Assembly (NCBI GenBank): GCA_018401235.1
Contig: JAGYLC010000004.1
Span: forward strand, 1 to 58,292
DNA from: Kiritimatiellia bacterium
GTDB taxonomy: Bacteria; Verrucomicrobiota; Kiritimatiellia; SS1-B-03-39; UBA6053
Direction: 5' to 3'
DNA length: 58,292 bases
Each line of letters starts with the position of its first letter. The first letter of the stretch is position 1. The notes beneath the pieces are model-generated. The model was given only the letters and a program-made list of their open reading frames with translations, did not search any database and was not told the origin of the DNA. Both the position numbers and the translations under genes were made by a program. Shown one piece after another: positions 50,483 through 58,292 of this stretch.

Positions 50483-51232
50483 TCAACGCAATTTTAAATT
50501 ACGTAGTTCTTTCCAGTATTTTTGATCGTTTTCATCAATGAAATGTGCTGAAAAAGGGCGTAAAGCCCCGGATCCCTTCAGCGGCAGGTCGGAGGTGGTG
50601 CCAATCAGGACCTCATTGTGACTGTGCGGAGGGCGCACGGCCCGGACGGAGGGGAAGCGGGTGAGAAAGGCTTTGCGGGCACCGCGATGCAACAGGTGAT
50701 GTCCGCGTCCCACCACGAAATTCATCACCAGGCTTCCGCCCGGAACCAGCTGTCGGGCGTGCCCGGAGAGCATGGCTTCGTTGACGGCGGCCGGGCGTTC
50801 CACGTCGCGGTCCCCGCAGCGATAGAGGTCGTCTACCACCACGTCGTATCTATTCAGGTTATGCTCGAGGAAATCGAATGCATCCGCTTCGATCACCTCT
50901 ACATTCAGGCGGTCCAGTTCCATGTGGCGGCGGGCGAGTCCGATCATTTCCGAATCGATTTCAACGGCGGTAATGGAGATGTCCGGCAGAAACTGCCGAA
51001 GTTGACGCAACACGGTTCCGCCCCCCAGACCGAGCATGAGCAGATGGTTGTGCTCCCCCGGATGCAGCAGGACCGCGGCGGTGATGGCATCCCAGGCGTG
51101 TCCGGTCATCAATCGGGTCGGATGCCAGGTGGCGTGGGTGGCGCCGATGACGTTGAAATCAATGCTGCCATCCCAATTTTCCCAGACATCCACATCATTG
51201 TAGGGGGTTTGGATGGACTCCAGACGTCTCAC
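50483..51232 (-). CDS. Spermidine-synthase-like SAM-dependent enzyme
   Basis: A 249-residue Rossmann protein of the spermidine synthase superfamily. LLMLGLGGGTVLRQLRQFLPDISITAVEIDSEMIGLARRHM contains the SAM/dcSAM-binding GxGGG and the acidic VEID; EADAFDFLEHNLNRYDVVVDDLY includes the second Asp region. It lacks the N-terminal beta domain normally seen in polyamine synthases, so it may be a methyltransferase or an aminopropyltransferase-like protein of unknown substrate. It overlaps the LamG-like ORF by 4 bases. Confidence 0.78.
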   Translation of the reverse strand: MRRLESIQTPYNDVDVWENWDGSIDFNVIGATHATWHPTRLMTGHAWDAITAAVLLHPGEHNHLLMLGLGGGTVLRQLRQFLPDISITAVEIDSEMIGLARRHMELDRLNVEVIEADAFDFLEHNLNRYDVVVDDLYRCGDRDVERPAAVNEAMLSGHARQLVPGGSLVMNFVVGRGHHLLHRGARKAFLTRFPSVRAVRPPHSHNEVLIGTTSDLPLKGSGALRPFSAHFIDENDQKYWKELRNLKLR

Positions 51233-52152
51233 GGGGACACTCCATATTTTTCCTCTAGATACTCGAAGAGCCCGTAGAGTTCATCATCGCTGAGAGCCCG
51301 GTCATACAGATAGAGTTCGCCGATCCAGCCACCGTAATCGTAGTCGCCCGACTCCAGACCTCCCACTTGCAGGGCCGGGAGGATATTATCATCCGGTTGG
51401 AGCTTCGACGAAGCAGATTCCGCCAGATGGGCGGCATGATTTCCAAGGAAAGCCTCTTCCCGCTCCGGCCTACGCCGGAAACCTACAACAAAGGGTTTGG
51501 CGCGTTCGGTGGATGAGAGGGTGAGTCTGGCCAGCCCTTTTTCGGTCTCGAAGACGAAACCGCCGGTGAGGGAACCGCTGGCGTAGATTCGAAAGCTACG
51601 GGTGCCCGCTGCCCGGGGATGAATTCCCAGCAGGACTTGTTCCGTTGCTGAGGAAGCCTTGGGATCATGATGACTGATAGTGACCAGCGTAAATTCGGGT
51701 TCCCGATGCAGGGAGAGAGAGGAGGCCATGCGCTTGCCCGTCAGCATCAGTACCGGCGGTAGTGGGGGGTGGGAGTCTACGACGGGTTGCAGGTCGGGGT
51801 TTGCCTGTAAAAAGGTATACTGCGGATTTTCCGGATCGGACCAGGTTCCGGCGTGCCCATATACGGAACTGGTGGCTCCTGCGGGGTCGAGGTGGAGGAG
51901 CAGATCGGGGATCTGGTCGGGAGTGATCGGGTCCCTCTGCACATCTGGAATCGGGGTGGGAACCGGCGTGGCGGTAGGTTGGGGCATGGGGGTTGGAGCC
52001 GGAGTGGCCGTGGGAGAGGGGGGGGGCGAAGCTGGAGCCGGGGTGTCGGTAGGTGCCGGGGTGGGAGAGGCTGCGGGCACTGCGGACCGGCGTTTCCTTT
52101 CCGGTATCGAGATCAACATGGCAAGCACGATACCGGTAAGCACCAGCAGCAC
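51229..52152 (-). CDS. Membrane-anchored LamG-like domain ORF, C-terminal half of a frameshifted gene
   Basis: The 307-codon ORF opens inside a membrane span (MLLVLTGIVLAMLIS), has a long Pro/Thr/Ala linker (about 25-70) and ends with a LamG/concanavalin-like domain: LLLHLDPAGATSSVYG, RSFRIYASGSLTGG, and the typical GGWIGELYLYDRALSDDELYGLFEYLEEKYG. The span is preceded in the same frame by KESIGWFV, so the natural start lies upstream. Removing one copy of a 5-bp duplication at 52176-52185 joins it in frame to the kinase-like ORF. As it stands it may be translated from an internal start. Confidence 0.65.
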   Translation of the reverse strand: MLLVLTGIVLAMLISIPERKRRSAVPAASPTPAPTDTPAPASPPPSPTATPAPTPMPQPTATPVPTPIPDVQRDPITPDQIPDLLLHLDPAGATSSVYGHAGTWSDPENPQYTFLQANPDLQPVVDSHPPLPPVLMLTGKRMASSLSLHREPEFTLVTISHHDPKASSATEQVLLGIHPRAAGTRSFRIYASGSLTGGFVFETEKGLARLTLSSTERAKPFVVGFRRRPEREEAFLGNHAAHLAESASSKLQPDDNILPALQVGGLESGDYDYGGWIGELYLYDRALSDDELYGLFEYLEEKYGVSP

Positions 52153-52856
52153 GAACCAGCCAATGGATTCCTTTGTTCGGTTCGGTTTACATGGTAAACG
52201 GGTGCGTTTGTGGGCGTGGGAATTTCCCGTTGCCCGCGTGGCATCAGGGACTTGAGTTCGTGAAGGTGCTGGTTCAACTCCTGATAATCGGAGGGTCGGT
52301 TTTCGGGTCGGCGCTGAAGCAGGATATTCCTGGGCATGACATCCCCGTGCATGATGCCCTGTTCATGCATGTCCTTCAATCCGAAAACGATCCCCTGTAC
52401 GAAATCCACGATCTGAGATTCGGTCAGCGTCTCGTTTTGCATCACTTCATGCAAAAAATTCCCTTCGATATGCTCCATCACCATGAAAGGTTGCCGATTA
52501 TGTATCCCAAATTCGTACACTTTGAGCACGTAAACGGAATTCAGGGAGGCGGCGGCCAGAGCCTCGCGCTTGAATGCCTCCACCAACTCCGGATTTTTAC
52601 TCAGCACGTAGTTGAGGATTTTCAGGGTTACATTCCGGCCCAATTTAGGATCAAACGCGTCGAACACGGAACTGGTGACGCTTTCACTTTGCAGGTGATA
52701 GAGCAGAAAGGGGCCGAATTTACCGGGGACGGTGATCTCGTTGCCGCAATGCGGACATGTCATCTGGGTGAAGGCCTCGGGGTATGGGCTGGATAAGGCT
52801 ACGCCGCAACGCGGGCAACTAAAGGTTTCCAGAGAATCGAGGGTGACGTCTTGCAT
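52113..52856 (-). CDS. Zinc ribbon plus truncated kinase-like domain, N-terminal half of a frameshifted gene
   Basis: A 247-residue ORF. The N-terminus has a double-CxxC zinc ribbon (CPRCGVAL, CPHCGNEI). Residues about 45-190 form the N-lobe and start of the C-lobe of a Ser/Thr protein kinase: VTLKILNYVLSKNPELVEAFKREA (Lys and Glu), PFMVMEHIEGNFLHEVM, and MHEQGIMHGDVMPRNILL (catalytic loop HGDxxxxN). No DFG motif and no C-lobe follow, only a linker, so it is a pseudokinase or a kinase with an internal deletion. The last 20 codons (after HVNRT) are read out of frame because of a 5-bp duplication. Confidence 0.65.
   Translation of the reverse strand: MQDVTLDSLETFSCPRCGVALSSPYPEAFTQMTCPHCGNEITVPGKFGPFLLYHLQSESVTSSVFDAFDPKLGRNVTLKILNYVLSKNPELVEAFKREALAAASLNSVYVLKVYEFGIHNRQPFMVMEHIEGNFLHEVMQNETLTESQIVDFVQGIVFGLKDMHEQGIMHGDVMPRNILLQRRPENRPSDYQELNQHLHELKSLMPRGQREIPTPTNAPVYHVNRTEQRNPLAGSCCWCLPVSCLPC
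52176..52185. repeat. 5-bp tandem duplication TTCGG-TTCGG causing a frameshift
   Basis: The duplication lies at the exact junction between the kinase-like and LamG-like frames. Deleting one unit gives HVNRTKESIGWFVLLVLTGI, that is linker then membrane span, and a continuous protein of about 540 residues. Confidence 0.75.
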
Positions 52857-52866
52857 GAATGGTTAA

Positions 52867-52943
52867 TGGTACCCCGGGCGGGACTCGAACCCACTACCTC
52901 AGGATTAGGAATCCTGCGCTCTGTCCTGATGAGCTACCGGGGT
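52867..52943 (-). tRNA. tRNA-Arg (anticodon CCU)
   Basis: Reading minus: acceptor ACCCCGG/CCGGGGT, D arm GCTC...GAGC, anticodon stem CAGGA-TTCCTAA-TCCTG with anticodon CCT, T arm GTGGG-TTCGAGT-CCCGC, discriminator A and an encoded CCA. All 77 bases fold as a standard cloverleaf. It reads AGG. It lies 10 bases ahead of the kinase-like ORF and downstream of the msbA-like operon on the same strand. Confidence 0.95.
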
Positions 52944-53009
52944 GACTGTGAATTCACCTTTGACATATGCGGAACCCCCGCAAAGGGCAAGACCGGATTG
53001 ACCGGGAGT

Positions 53010-54755
53010 TTACATGCGGGTTGTGTTGGCGAACTGTAGATCGTACAGGTATCGATAGACCCCGCTTTGGGCGAGAAGAGCATCGTGGGTGCCCTGTTCA
53101 ACGATACGCCCTTCCTTGAGCACCAGGATGCGGTCGGCGTGTTGAATGGTGCTGAGGCGGTGGGCGATGACAATGCTTGTGCGGCCTTTCATCATTTCAT
53201 TGATGGCGGATTGGACCAGTCGCTCGCTTTCGTTGTCGAGAGCGCTGGTCGCCTCGTCCAGAATCAGAATGGGCGCATCGCGGTAGATCGCGCGGGCGAT
53301 GGCGAGGCGTTGGCGCTGTCCGCCACTGAGCCGTCCCCCCCGCTCACCGACCAGAGTCTGGTACCCTTCGGACATTTCCAGAATGAATTCGTGGGCATTG
53401 GCTCTGCGGGCCGCGTCTTCGATTCGGTCCGGATCCACATCCGCTTGGCCGTATGCGATATTGTTGGCGATGCTGTCGTTAAACAGAAAGGTATCTTGCG
53501 TGACCAGCGCGATTTGAGTGCGCAGGCCCTGAAAGCTGAACGCCTTGAGGTCGATACCATTCAAGGTGACCCGCCCATGGGTAGGATCGTAAAAACGGGG
53601 CACCAGGCTGGCCAGAGTGGATTTACCGCTGCCGGAACTCCCCACCAGGGCCACTTTTTCGCCCGATTCTATCCGGAGATCGATCTGGTTAAGTACCGGA
53701 CCATCCCCATAACTGAAGCTCACATTTTCGAATCGAAGTTCCCGCACGGGCTCGTCCAGACCGACTCCATTTGTTGGCTCGGTCACTTCGACGGGTTCGT
53801 CCAGCAACATAAAAATACGTTCGGCGGATCCCATGGCTTTCTGTATTTCCATATGAACTTTACCCAGCATTTTGGCGGGATGGTACATAAGCGCGAGAGC
53901 TGCGGCAAAAGAGATGAATTCTCCGTAGGTCATCCGGTGCAGGTAGACGTACACCAGCACGGAAACAATGCCGAGCGCGGAAACAATTTCCATGAGGGGC
54001 TGGTTGACGTTTCGGGCGAGCACGATTTTAATCAGGCGTCCGAAGACTTTCCGGTTTTCCCGGTTGAATTTTTCTTCTTCATAGACCTCCATGCCGAAGG
54101 CTTTGACCACGCGGACCCCGCTGACGTTTTCCTGGAGAACGGAAGAGAGATCGGAGAGATGTTCCTGGCTTTGTTTGGAATATTTGCGGACCTTGCGTCC
54201 GAAGATGACCACCGGGGCGATACATATGGGGAAGACGACCAGACTGAGGACGGCCAGGACCCAGTCGGTATAGAGCATGTACCCGAGGGCGGCGATCAGG
54301 GCGAAGGGCTGCTGCGCAATGTCGGCGACCACCCCGGAAACGGCATGTTGGACTTGGGTGGTGTCATTGGTGACGCGGGAGATGAGTTCGCCGGAGCTGT
54401 GGCGGCTGTAGAAGCTAAGTTGCAGCTTTTGAAGTTTACCGAAGCATTCGCGGCGGAGGTCCTCCACGACTTTGAAGCCGACCCAGTTAATAAAATAAAT
54501 AGAAAAATAGTGGCCGATACCGCGGAGGGTGAAGAAAACAATCAGCCCGACGGACGTGACAAGTAGGGATCGGAGACTGCCGGTGGCAAAATCGAAGGCG
54601 GAATCGGTGACATCACCCAGGTTTTTGAGCAGGCCGAAGACGCTGCCTCCGCCGATGATGCCGAAGAGAAGTCCCACGAGCAGGCGACCGCTGTACGCGA
54701 GGCCGTATCGATATAGCCTCCGCAGGGGGCGGGCTTCAAGGGGTACCTCACTCAT
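53010..54755 (-). CDS. MsbA-like ABC exporter (fused permease and ATPase)
   Basis: A 581-residue half-transporter. Six membrane spans occupy about residues 15-310; the ATPase domain has Walker [20 protein letters not shown] (near residue 372), Q-loop, signature [20 protein letters not shown], Walker [13 protein letters not shown] and H-loop IVIAHRLST. The layout is that of MsbA/LmrA-type lipid or drug exporters. With lptABC in the window, lipid A-core flipping is plausible but not proved. It overlaps trxB by 4 bases, downstream of it. Confidence 0.88.
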   Translation of the reverse strand: MSEVPLEARPLRRLYRYGLAYSGRLLVGLLFGIIGGGSVFGLLKNLGDVTDSAFDFATGSLRSLLVTSVGLIVFFTLRGIGHYFSIYFINWVGFKVVEDLRRECFGKLQKLQLSFYSRHSSGELISRVTNDTTQVQHAVSGVVADIAQQPFALIAALGYMLYTDWVLAVLSLVVFPICIAPVVIFGRKVRKYSKQSQEHLSDLSSVLQENVSGVRVVKAFGMEVYEEEKFNRENRKVFGRLIKIVLARNVNQPLMEIVSALGIVSVLVYVYLHRMTYGEFISFAAALALMYHPAKMLGKVHMEIQKAMGSAERIFMLLDEPVEVTEPTNGVGLDEPVRELRFENVSFSYGDGPVLNQIDLRIESGEKVALVGSSGSGKSTLASLVPRFYDPTHGRVTLNGIDLKAFSFQGLRTQIALVTQDTFLFNDSIANNIAYGQADVDPDRIEDAARRANAHEFILEMSEGYQTLVGERGGRLSGGQRQRLAIARAIYRDAPILILDEATSALDNESERLVQSAINEMMKGRTSIVIAHRLSTIQHADRILVLKEGRIVEQGTHDALLAQSGVYRYLYDLQFANTTRM

Positions 54756-55678
54756 GAGTGCCCGATATGTTCCAAATAACGCTCGGCTTCGAGCGCGGCC
54801 ATACAGCCGGTTCCTGCAGCACTGATGGCCTGGCGATACACGCTGTCCTGCACGTCGCCGGCGGCGAACACGCCGGGGAGGGTGGTTTTGGTGGAGTCGG
54901 TAATGAGGTATCCCGTTTCATCCATTTCCAACTGACCCTTAAAGGGGTCGGTATTGGGTTTATGGCCGATCGCCAGAAACAGGCCATCCACTTTCAACTC
55001 CGTCACCTCACCGGATTTGGTGTTTTTGATCGTAAGGCCCTTCACGCTTTTATCCTCCACACCCAGCACCTCTTCCACCACTGTGTTATAGATGACTTCG
55101 ATTTTTTCGTTGGCCCGCATCCGGTCGATCATGATAGGGGAAGCCCGGAATTCCTCGCGGCGATGGATCAGATACACTTTGCTGGCGAAACGGGTGAGAA
55201 AGGTTGCCTCTTCCATGGCAGAGTCGCCCCCGCCCACCACCGCCACCGGCACATCCCGATAAAAGGCCCCATCGCAGGTGGCGCAGGAGGTGACACCATA
55301 GCCGATCAACGCTTGTTCCGAGGGGATTCCCAAGTATTTCGCCGAGGCTCCGGTGCAAATGATCACCGCTTTTGCTTCCAGAGTCTCCCCGGAATCCAAG
55401 GTCAGCGACTTCACATCCCCGGCGAGATCCGCTGATTCCACGGTGCCATATTGATACCGGGTGCCAAAGCGGGCAGCCTGCTTGCGCATGACCTCCATCA
55501 ACTCGGGCCCCTGAATCCCGTTTTCAAATCCCGGAAAATTCTCGACTTCGGTCGTGGTGGTCAATTGTCCACCGGGCTCCCGCCCTTCAATCACCAACGG
55601 ATTCAGATTCGCCCGTGCGCAATAAATGGCCGCAGTCAAACCCGCAGCGCCCGTTCCAATGATAATGACATCTTCCAT
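54752..55678 (-). CDS. trxB: Thioredoxin reductase
   Basis: A 308-residue flavoenzyme. FAD site [16 protein letters not shown] at the N-terminus, redox pair in [12 protein letters not shown] (near residue 135), NADPH site [15 protein letters not shown] and C-terminal [34 protein letters not shown]. It reduces thioredoxin with NADPH. Length is normal. First gene of a two-gene operon with the MsbA-like exporter. AAGGAGC precedes the ATG. Confidence 0.95.
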   Translation of the reverse strand: MEDVIIIGTGAAGLTAAIYCARANLNPLVIEGREPGGQLTTTTEVENFPGFENGIQGPELMEVMRKQAARFGTRYQYGTVESADLAGDVKSLTLDSGETLEAKAVIICTGASAKYLGIPSEQALIGYGVTSCATCDGAFYRDVPVAVVGGGDSAMEEATFLTRFASKVYLIHRREEFRASPIMIDRMRANEKIEVIYNTVVEEVLGVEDKSVKGLTIKNTKSGEVTELKVDGLFLAIGHKPNTDPFKGQLEMDETGYLITDSTKTTLPGVFAAGDVQDSVYRQAISAAGTGCMAALEAERYLEHIGHS

Positions 55679-55888
55679 GAAAGTAGCTCCTTAAACTGTA
55701 AAGCAGAACCCCTACCCGGAGAAAAGAGATTTGCAAGCGGGATTGTTGTCAAACACTCAGGCTGAACGCGGCTTTCGCCATGTCGGGGGTGCCGAGACCA
55801 AAGTCGAAGGGAAATTCGGGTTTATTGGGTATTTTTCTGTTGGGTTTTACTACTGGACAAGTGGATAGGAATACTGCAAGGAGGTCGC

Positions 55889-56980
55889 ATGAGTCATCAA
55901 TCAGAAACTGTACACGTTGATTTGGCGGACCGCTCCTATGATATACGCATAGGAGAAGGACTGTTGGACCAAATCGGGGCGCACTGCGGGGAAGTGACCG
56001 GGACGGCTAAGCGGGTATTGATCGTAAGTGACGACAATGTGACTGACCATTATCTGGAGCGGACAACTCAATCCCTGGAAGCGGCCGGATTCCGGGTGGC
56101 GGCTTGCGTGCTGCCAGCGGGGGAGGGTACCAAGTCGGTGGAATTCCTGGCCAAGTTGTGGGAAGCGGCAGTGGAAGCACGATTGGATCGGAAAAGTGTG
56201 ATGGTGGCCCTGGGGGGTGGGGTGATTGGGGATCTGACCGGATTCGCGGCGGCCTCTTATTTGAGGGGGGTCGCTTTTATGCAGGTGCCGACATCCCTGC
56301 TGGCCATGGTCGATTCGGCAGTGGGCGGAAAAACAGGCATGAACCTGCCGCAGGGAAAAAATTTGGTGGGAGCTTTTCATCAGCCCTCCCGGGTGCTGGT
56401 GGATCTGGAGGTGTTGCGCACCCTTCCTCCCCGCGAACGAAACGCGGGCATGGCGGAAGTGATAAAATATGGCGTGATTTGGGATGCGGAGATGTTCGCG
56501 TTTATCGAGCAAAATGTCTCCGATATCCATAAGCTGGACGCGGAGAGTATGCGCTATCTGGTGAAACGGTCCTGCGAGATCAAGGCGGAGGTGGTGCGCC
56601 GGGATGAGCGGGAAGGGGGAGTGCGGGCGATTCTCAACTTCGGACACACCCTCGGCCACGCCATTGAAAATGTATGCGGCTACGGCGAGTGGCTGCACGG
56701 CGAAGCGATTGCGGCGGGCATGGTGTACGCAGCTCGACTGTCGGAAACCCTGCACGGGTTTGACCCGGCAGAGACCCGGCGACTGATCGAACTGTTCCTG
56801 GCCTTTGAGCTTCCGGTGTCCTGGGAGGGTCTGGACTGGAACGCCGTCTTCACCGCGATGACCGCGGATAAAAAAGCGGAAAACGCTCTGCCCCGCTTCG
56901 TCCTCGCCACCGAAATAGGCAAGGCAGGCTTGCCGGAAGAGGTTTCCGAAGCGCAATTAAAGAGTGTATTTGAAAATTGA
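55889..56980 (+). CDS. aroB: 3-Dehydroquinate synthase
   Basis: A 363-residue canonical AroB, second step of the shikimate pathway. VMVALGGGVIGDLTGFAAASYLRGVAFMQVPTSLLAMVDSAVGGKTGMNLPQGKNLVGAFHQP carries the NAD site and metal ligands; RNAGMAEVIKYGVIWD and ILNFGHTLGHAIENVCGYGEWLHGEAIAAGMVYA complete the active site. AAGGAGG lies 7 bases before the ATG. Contrast with the eboD paralogue at 41.5 kb. Confidence 0.97.
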   Translation: MSHQSETVHVDLADRSYDIRIGEGLLDQIGAHCGEVTGTAKRVLIVSDDNVTDHYLERTTQSLEAAGFRVAACVLPAGEGTKSVEFLAKLWEAAVEARLDRKSVMVALGGGVIGDLTGFAAASYLRGVAFMQVPTSLLAMVDSAVGGKTGMNLPQGKNLVGAFHQPSRVLVDLEVLRTLPPRERNAGMAEVIKYGVIWDAEMFAFIEQNVSDIHKLDAESMRYLVKRSCEIKAEVVRRDEREGGVRAILNFGHTLGHAIENVCGYGEWLHGEAIAAGMVYAARLSETLHGFDPAETRRLIELFLAFELPVSWEGLDWNAVFTAMTADKKAENALPRFVLATEIGKAGLPEEVSEAQLKSVFEN

Positions 56981-57057
56981 ATGATTGAACCACGAATGAA
57001 CGCAGAATTCACCCGCAACCGAAGAGTGAGTGGACAATAATAACTATGAAGTACAGG

Positions 57058-57198
57058 ACCACGGATAGCCATGCCGGACCACGGATGAAGGGTAAAGTTG
57101 ACACGAAACTTTTCGGAGTGTCGCGTAGGAGGATATCGAATGAGAGTCGACCGATTATTGTTTTCTTCTATCCGTGGTCCGGCAAGGCTATCCGTGGT
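57058..57198. mobile_element. MITE-like 29-bp terminal inverted repeat
   Basis: Arms at 57058-57086 and 57170-57198 are reverse complements with one mismatch in 29. Each arm contains two ACCACGGAT units. The 83-base core includes a nested hairpin (GACA-CGAAA-CT-TTTCG...TGTC, about 57099-57121) and no ORF. Bases 56981-57264 hold this element and nothing else I can identify. A miniature inverted-repeat element or dispersed palindromic repeat is likely. Confidence 0.65.
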
Positions 57199-57264
57199 AT
57201 ATTCTCTTCCTGCAAAAAACATTATCTGGAACAAACCTAAGTTTAATACAATAAAAAGATACAA

Positions 57265-58292
57265 ATGACCGAACGTGAAGCATTGATAGCCTTGAATATG
57301 GTGGATGGAATTGGCCCGGTCCGGGTGCGGGAACTGATGGAGGTGTTGGGGTCGGCGGCGGCGATTTTACAGGCGGATGTGGAGGAGTGGGTGCGGGCGA
57401 AAGGGGTTGGGCGGGTGTTGGCGGAAAAATTGAGGGGGCGGTTGCGGGATCTGGATGTGGAGGCGGAAGTGCGCAGGGCGGAGCGCTGCGGCGCGGAGAT
57501 TATTACCTGTATAGACGAGGCATATCCTACGGCCTTGAAAACAATTCACGATCCTCCGCTGGCCCTATATGTGAAAGGGACCCTGCGTCCGCAGGATGTA
57601 CATGCGATTGCGGTGGTGGGCTCACGGCGTTGTACCCACTACGGAACCCAGGTGGCGGATCGACTGAGTTTTCAGTTGGCCAAACAGGGCTATACCGTGG
57701 TGAGTGGGCTGGCGCGGGGAATTGATGCGGCGGCGCACCAGGGGGCCATGAAAGGGGGCGGACGCACCCTGGCGGTGTTGGGTACGGGCATTGACCAGGT
57801 ATATCCGGCGGAGCACCTCAAGCTGGCGGAATCGATTGCGGGACAGGGGGCGGTGATCAGTGAATTTCCGGTGGGATTCAAACCCACCCGCCAATCCTTT
57901 CCGCAACGAAATCGAATCGTCGCGGGACTGAGCAAAGGGTGTCTGGTGGCGGAGGCGGCCCGGGGATCCGGGGCGATGATGACGGTTGATTTTGCTACTG
58001 AACAGGGACGGCTCATTTTTGCGGTTCCGGGCCGCATTGACAACCCGAGCGCGGGAGGATGCAACGGACTGATCAAGAACGGAGCGAAACTGGTGGAGGA
58101 TGTGGACGATATTCTGGAGGAGTTTGAATATTTGATTTCACCCAAACCTGAAGGGCGCGAGGATCCCGTACACGCGAAACCACAGGTGCAGATGAATGAA
58201 AACGAGGCGGCGGTCTTGCACAGTCTGGGACGGGAAGAGGTCACTCAGGACGAGGTGATTCGAGGAACCGGCCTGTCCGCGTCGGTGGTGGC
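57265..58292 (+). CDS. dprA: DNA processing protein DprA (partial, runs off the window)
   Basis: Open from the ATG at 57265 to the window edge (342 codons, no stop), so it is missing from the ORF track. An N-terminal HhH-like region (LNMVDGIGPVRVRELMEVLG) leads into the Rossmann DprA core: YPTALKTIHDPPLALYVKG, AVVGSRRCTHYG, VVSGLARGIDAAAHQGAM, TLAVLGTGIDQVYPAEH, GAVISEFPVG, FPQRNRIVAGLS, GSGAMMTVDFATEQGR and AVPGRIDNPSAGGCNGLIKNGA. A C-terminal winged helix begins near the edge. DprA loads RecA onto incoming single-stranded DNA; recA and pilus motor genes are in the same window. Confidence 0.93.
   Translation, partial: MTEREALIALNMVDGIGPVRVRELMEVLGSAAAILQADVEEWVRAKGVGRVLAEKLRGRLRDLDVEAEVRRAERCGAEIITCIDEAYPTALKTIHDPPLALYVKGTLRPQDVHAIAVVGSRRCTHYGTQVADRLSFQLAKQGYTVVSGLARGIDAAAHQGAMKGGGRTLAVLGTGIDQVYPAEHLKLAESIAGQGAVISEFPVGFKPTRQSFPQRNRIVAGLSKGCLVAEAARGSGAMMTVDFATEQGRLIFAVPGRIDNPSAGGCNGLIKNGAKLVEDVDDILEEFEYLISPKPEGREDPVHAKPQVQMNENEAAVLHSLGREEVTQDEVIRGTGLSASVV

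Noticed and set aside
53067-54566. 499-codon plus-strand ORF opposite the ABC exporter
   Set aside because: Antisense shadow of a clear ABC transporter.
1-58292. CRISPR array, prophage or known defence island
   Set aside because: No regularly spaced repeats, phage structural genes or recognised defence operons were seen.

Overview
This 58 kb window looks like chromosomal core sequence of a Gram-negative, LPS-bearing bacterium, most likely from the PVC group and plausibly Kiritimatiellota-like. That placement is inference. It rests on an HPr kinase/HPr/EI set with no sugar permease in view, an anaerobic sulfatase-maturating enzyme, a fused CcoNO oxidase, an alpha-2-macroglobulin remnant of the type seen in Bacteroidota/PVC genomes, GatCAB, and lptA/lptB plus an MsbA-like exporter. 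No marker here fixes the species.

Layout. 0-3.6 kb (minus): AI-2E-type transporter, anSME and an unknown membrane protein in one operon. 3.6-9.1 kb (plus): lptC-like, lptA, lptB, hpf, hprK, ptsH and a DinG-type helicase, mostly with 4-base overlaps; this is the proteobacterial rpoN neighbourhood without rpoN or ptsN. 9.1-10.2 kb: wreckage of an alpha-2-macroglobulin gene, a zinc-ribbon protein fragment and a long hairpin repeat. 10.2-19.0 kb: a cbb3 oxidase supercluster (ccoI, ccoS, ccoNO, ccoQ, ccoP, ccoG, ccoH, a SafE-like membrane protein, an Rrf2 regulator) preceded by a nested inverted repeat that overlaps a promoter. 19.1-25.5 kb: a zone of gene decay (headless metallo-beta-lactamase-fold gene, frameshifted trmO/tsaA, sulfatase-like scrap, orphan receiver domain) with intact NifX-like, hotdog thioesterase, DUF134, ptsI and DUF368 genes among the remnants.

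25.5-29.8 kb: a secreted coiled-coil protein convergent with a pair of SPFH/band-7 proteins, then a broken IS200-like (REP-associated) transposase. 29.9-40.3 kb: gatCAB, a type IV pilus motor block (pilB, pilT, second pilB, pilC) and recA with strong upstream dyads. 40.3-42.6 kb: eboE and eboD, converging on recA. 42.9-55.7 kb (all minus): SWIM-SNF2 helicase, dapF, nhaA, a Wza-like SLBB protein, a NYN-like/LOTUS protein, a spermidine-synthase-like protein, a kinase-like/LamG-like pair split by a 5-bp duplication, tRNA-Arg(CCU), an MsbA-like ABC exporter and trxB. 55.9-58.3 kb (plus): aroB, a MITE-like inverted repeat, and dprA, which runs off the end and is absent from the supplied ORF track.

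Functional themes are envelope biogenesis (lpt, msbA-like, SLBB export, DUF368), carbon/energy signalling (HprK-HPr-EI), microaerobic respiration (cbb3), type IV pili with DNA uptake and recombination (pilBTC, dprA, recA), and indirect tRNA aminoacylation (gatCAB). I saw no CRISPR array, prophage or classical defence island. The most distinctive items are the eboDE pair, the frameshifted zinc-ribbon/kinase/LamG gene, the NYN-like/LOTUS protein and the dyads upstream of ccoI and recA.
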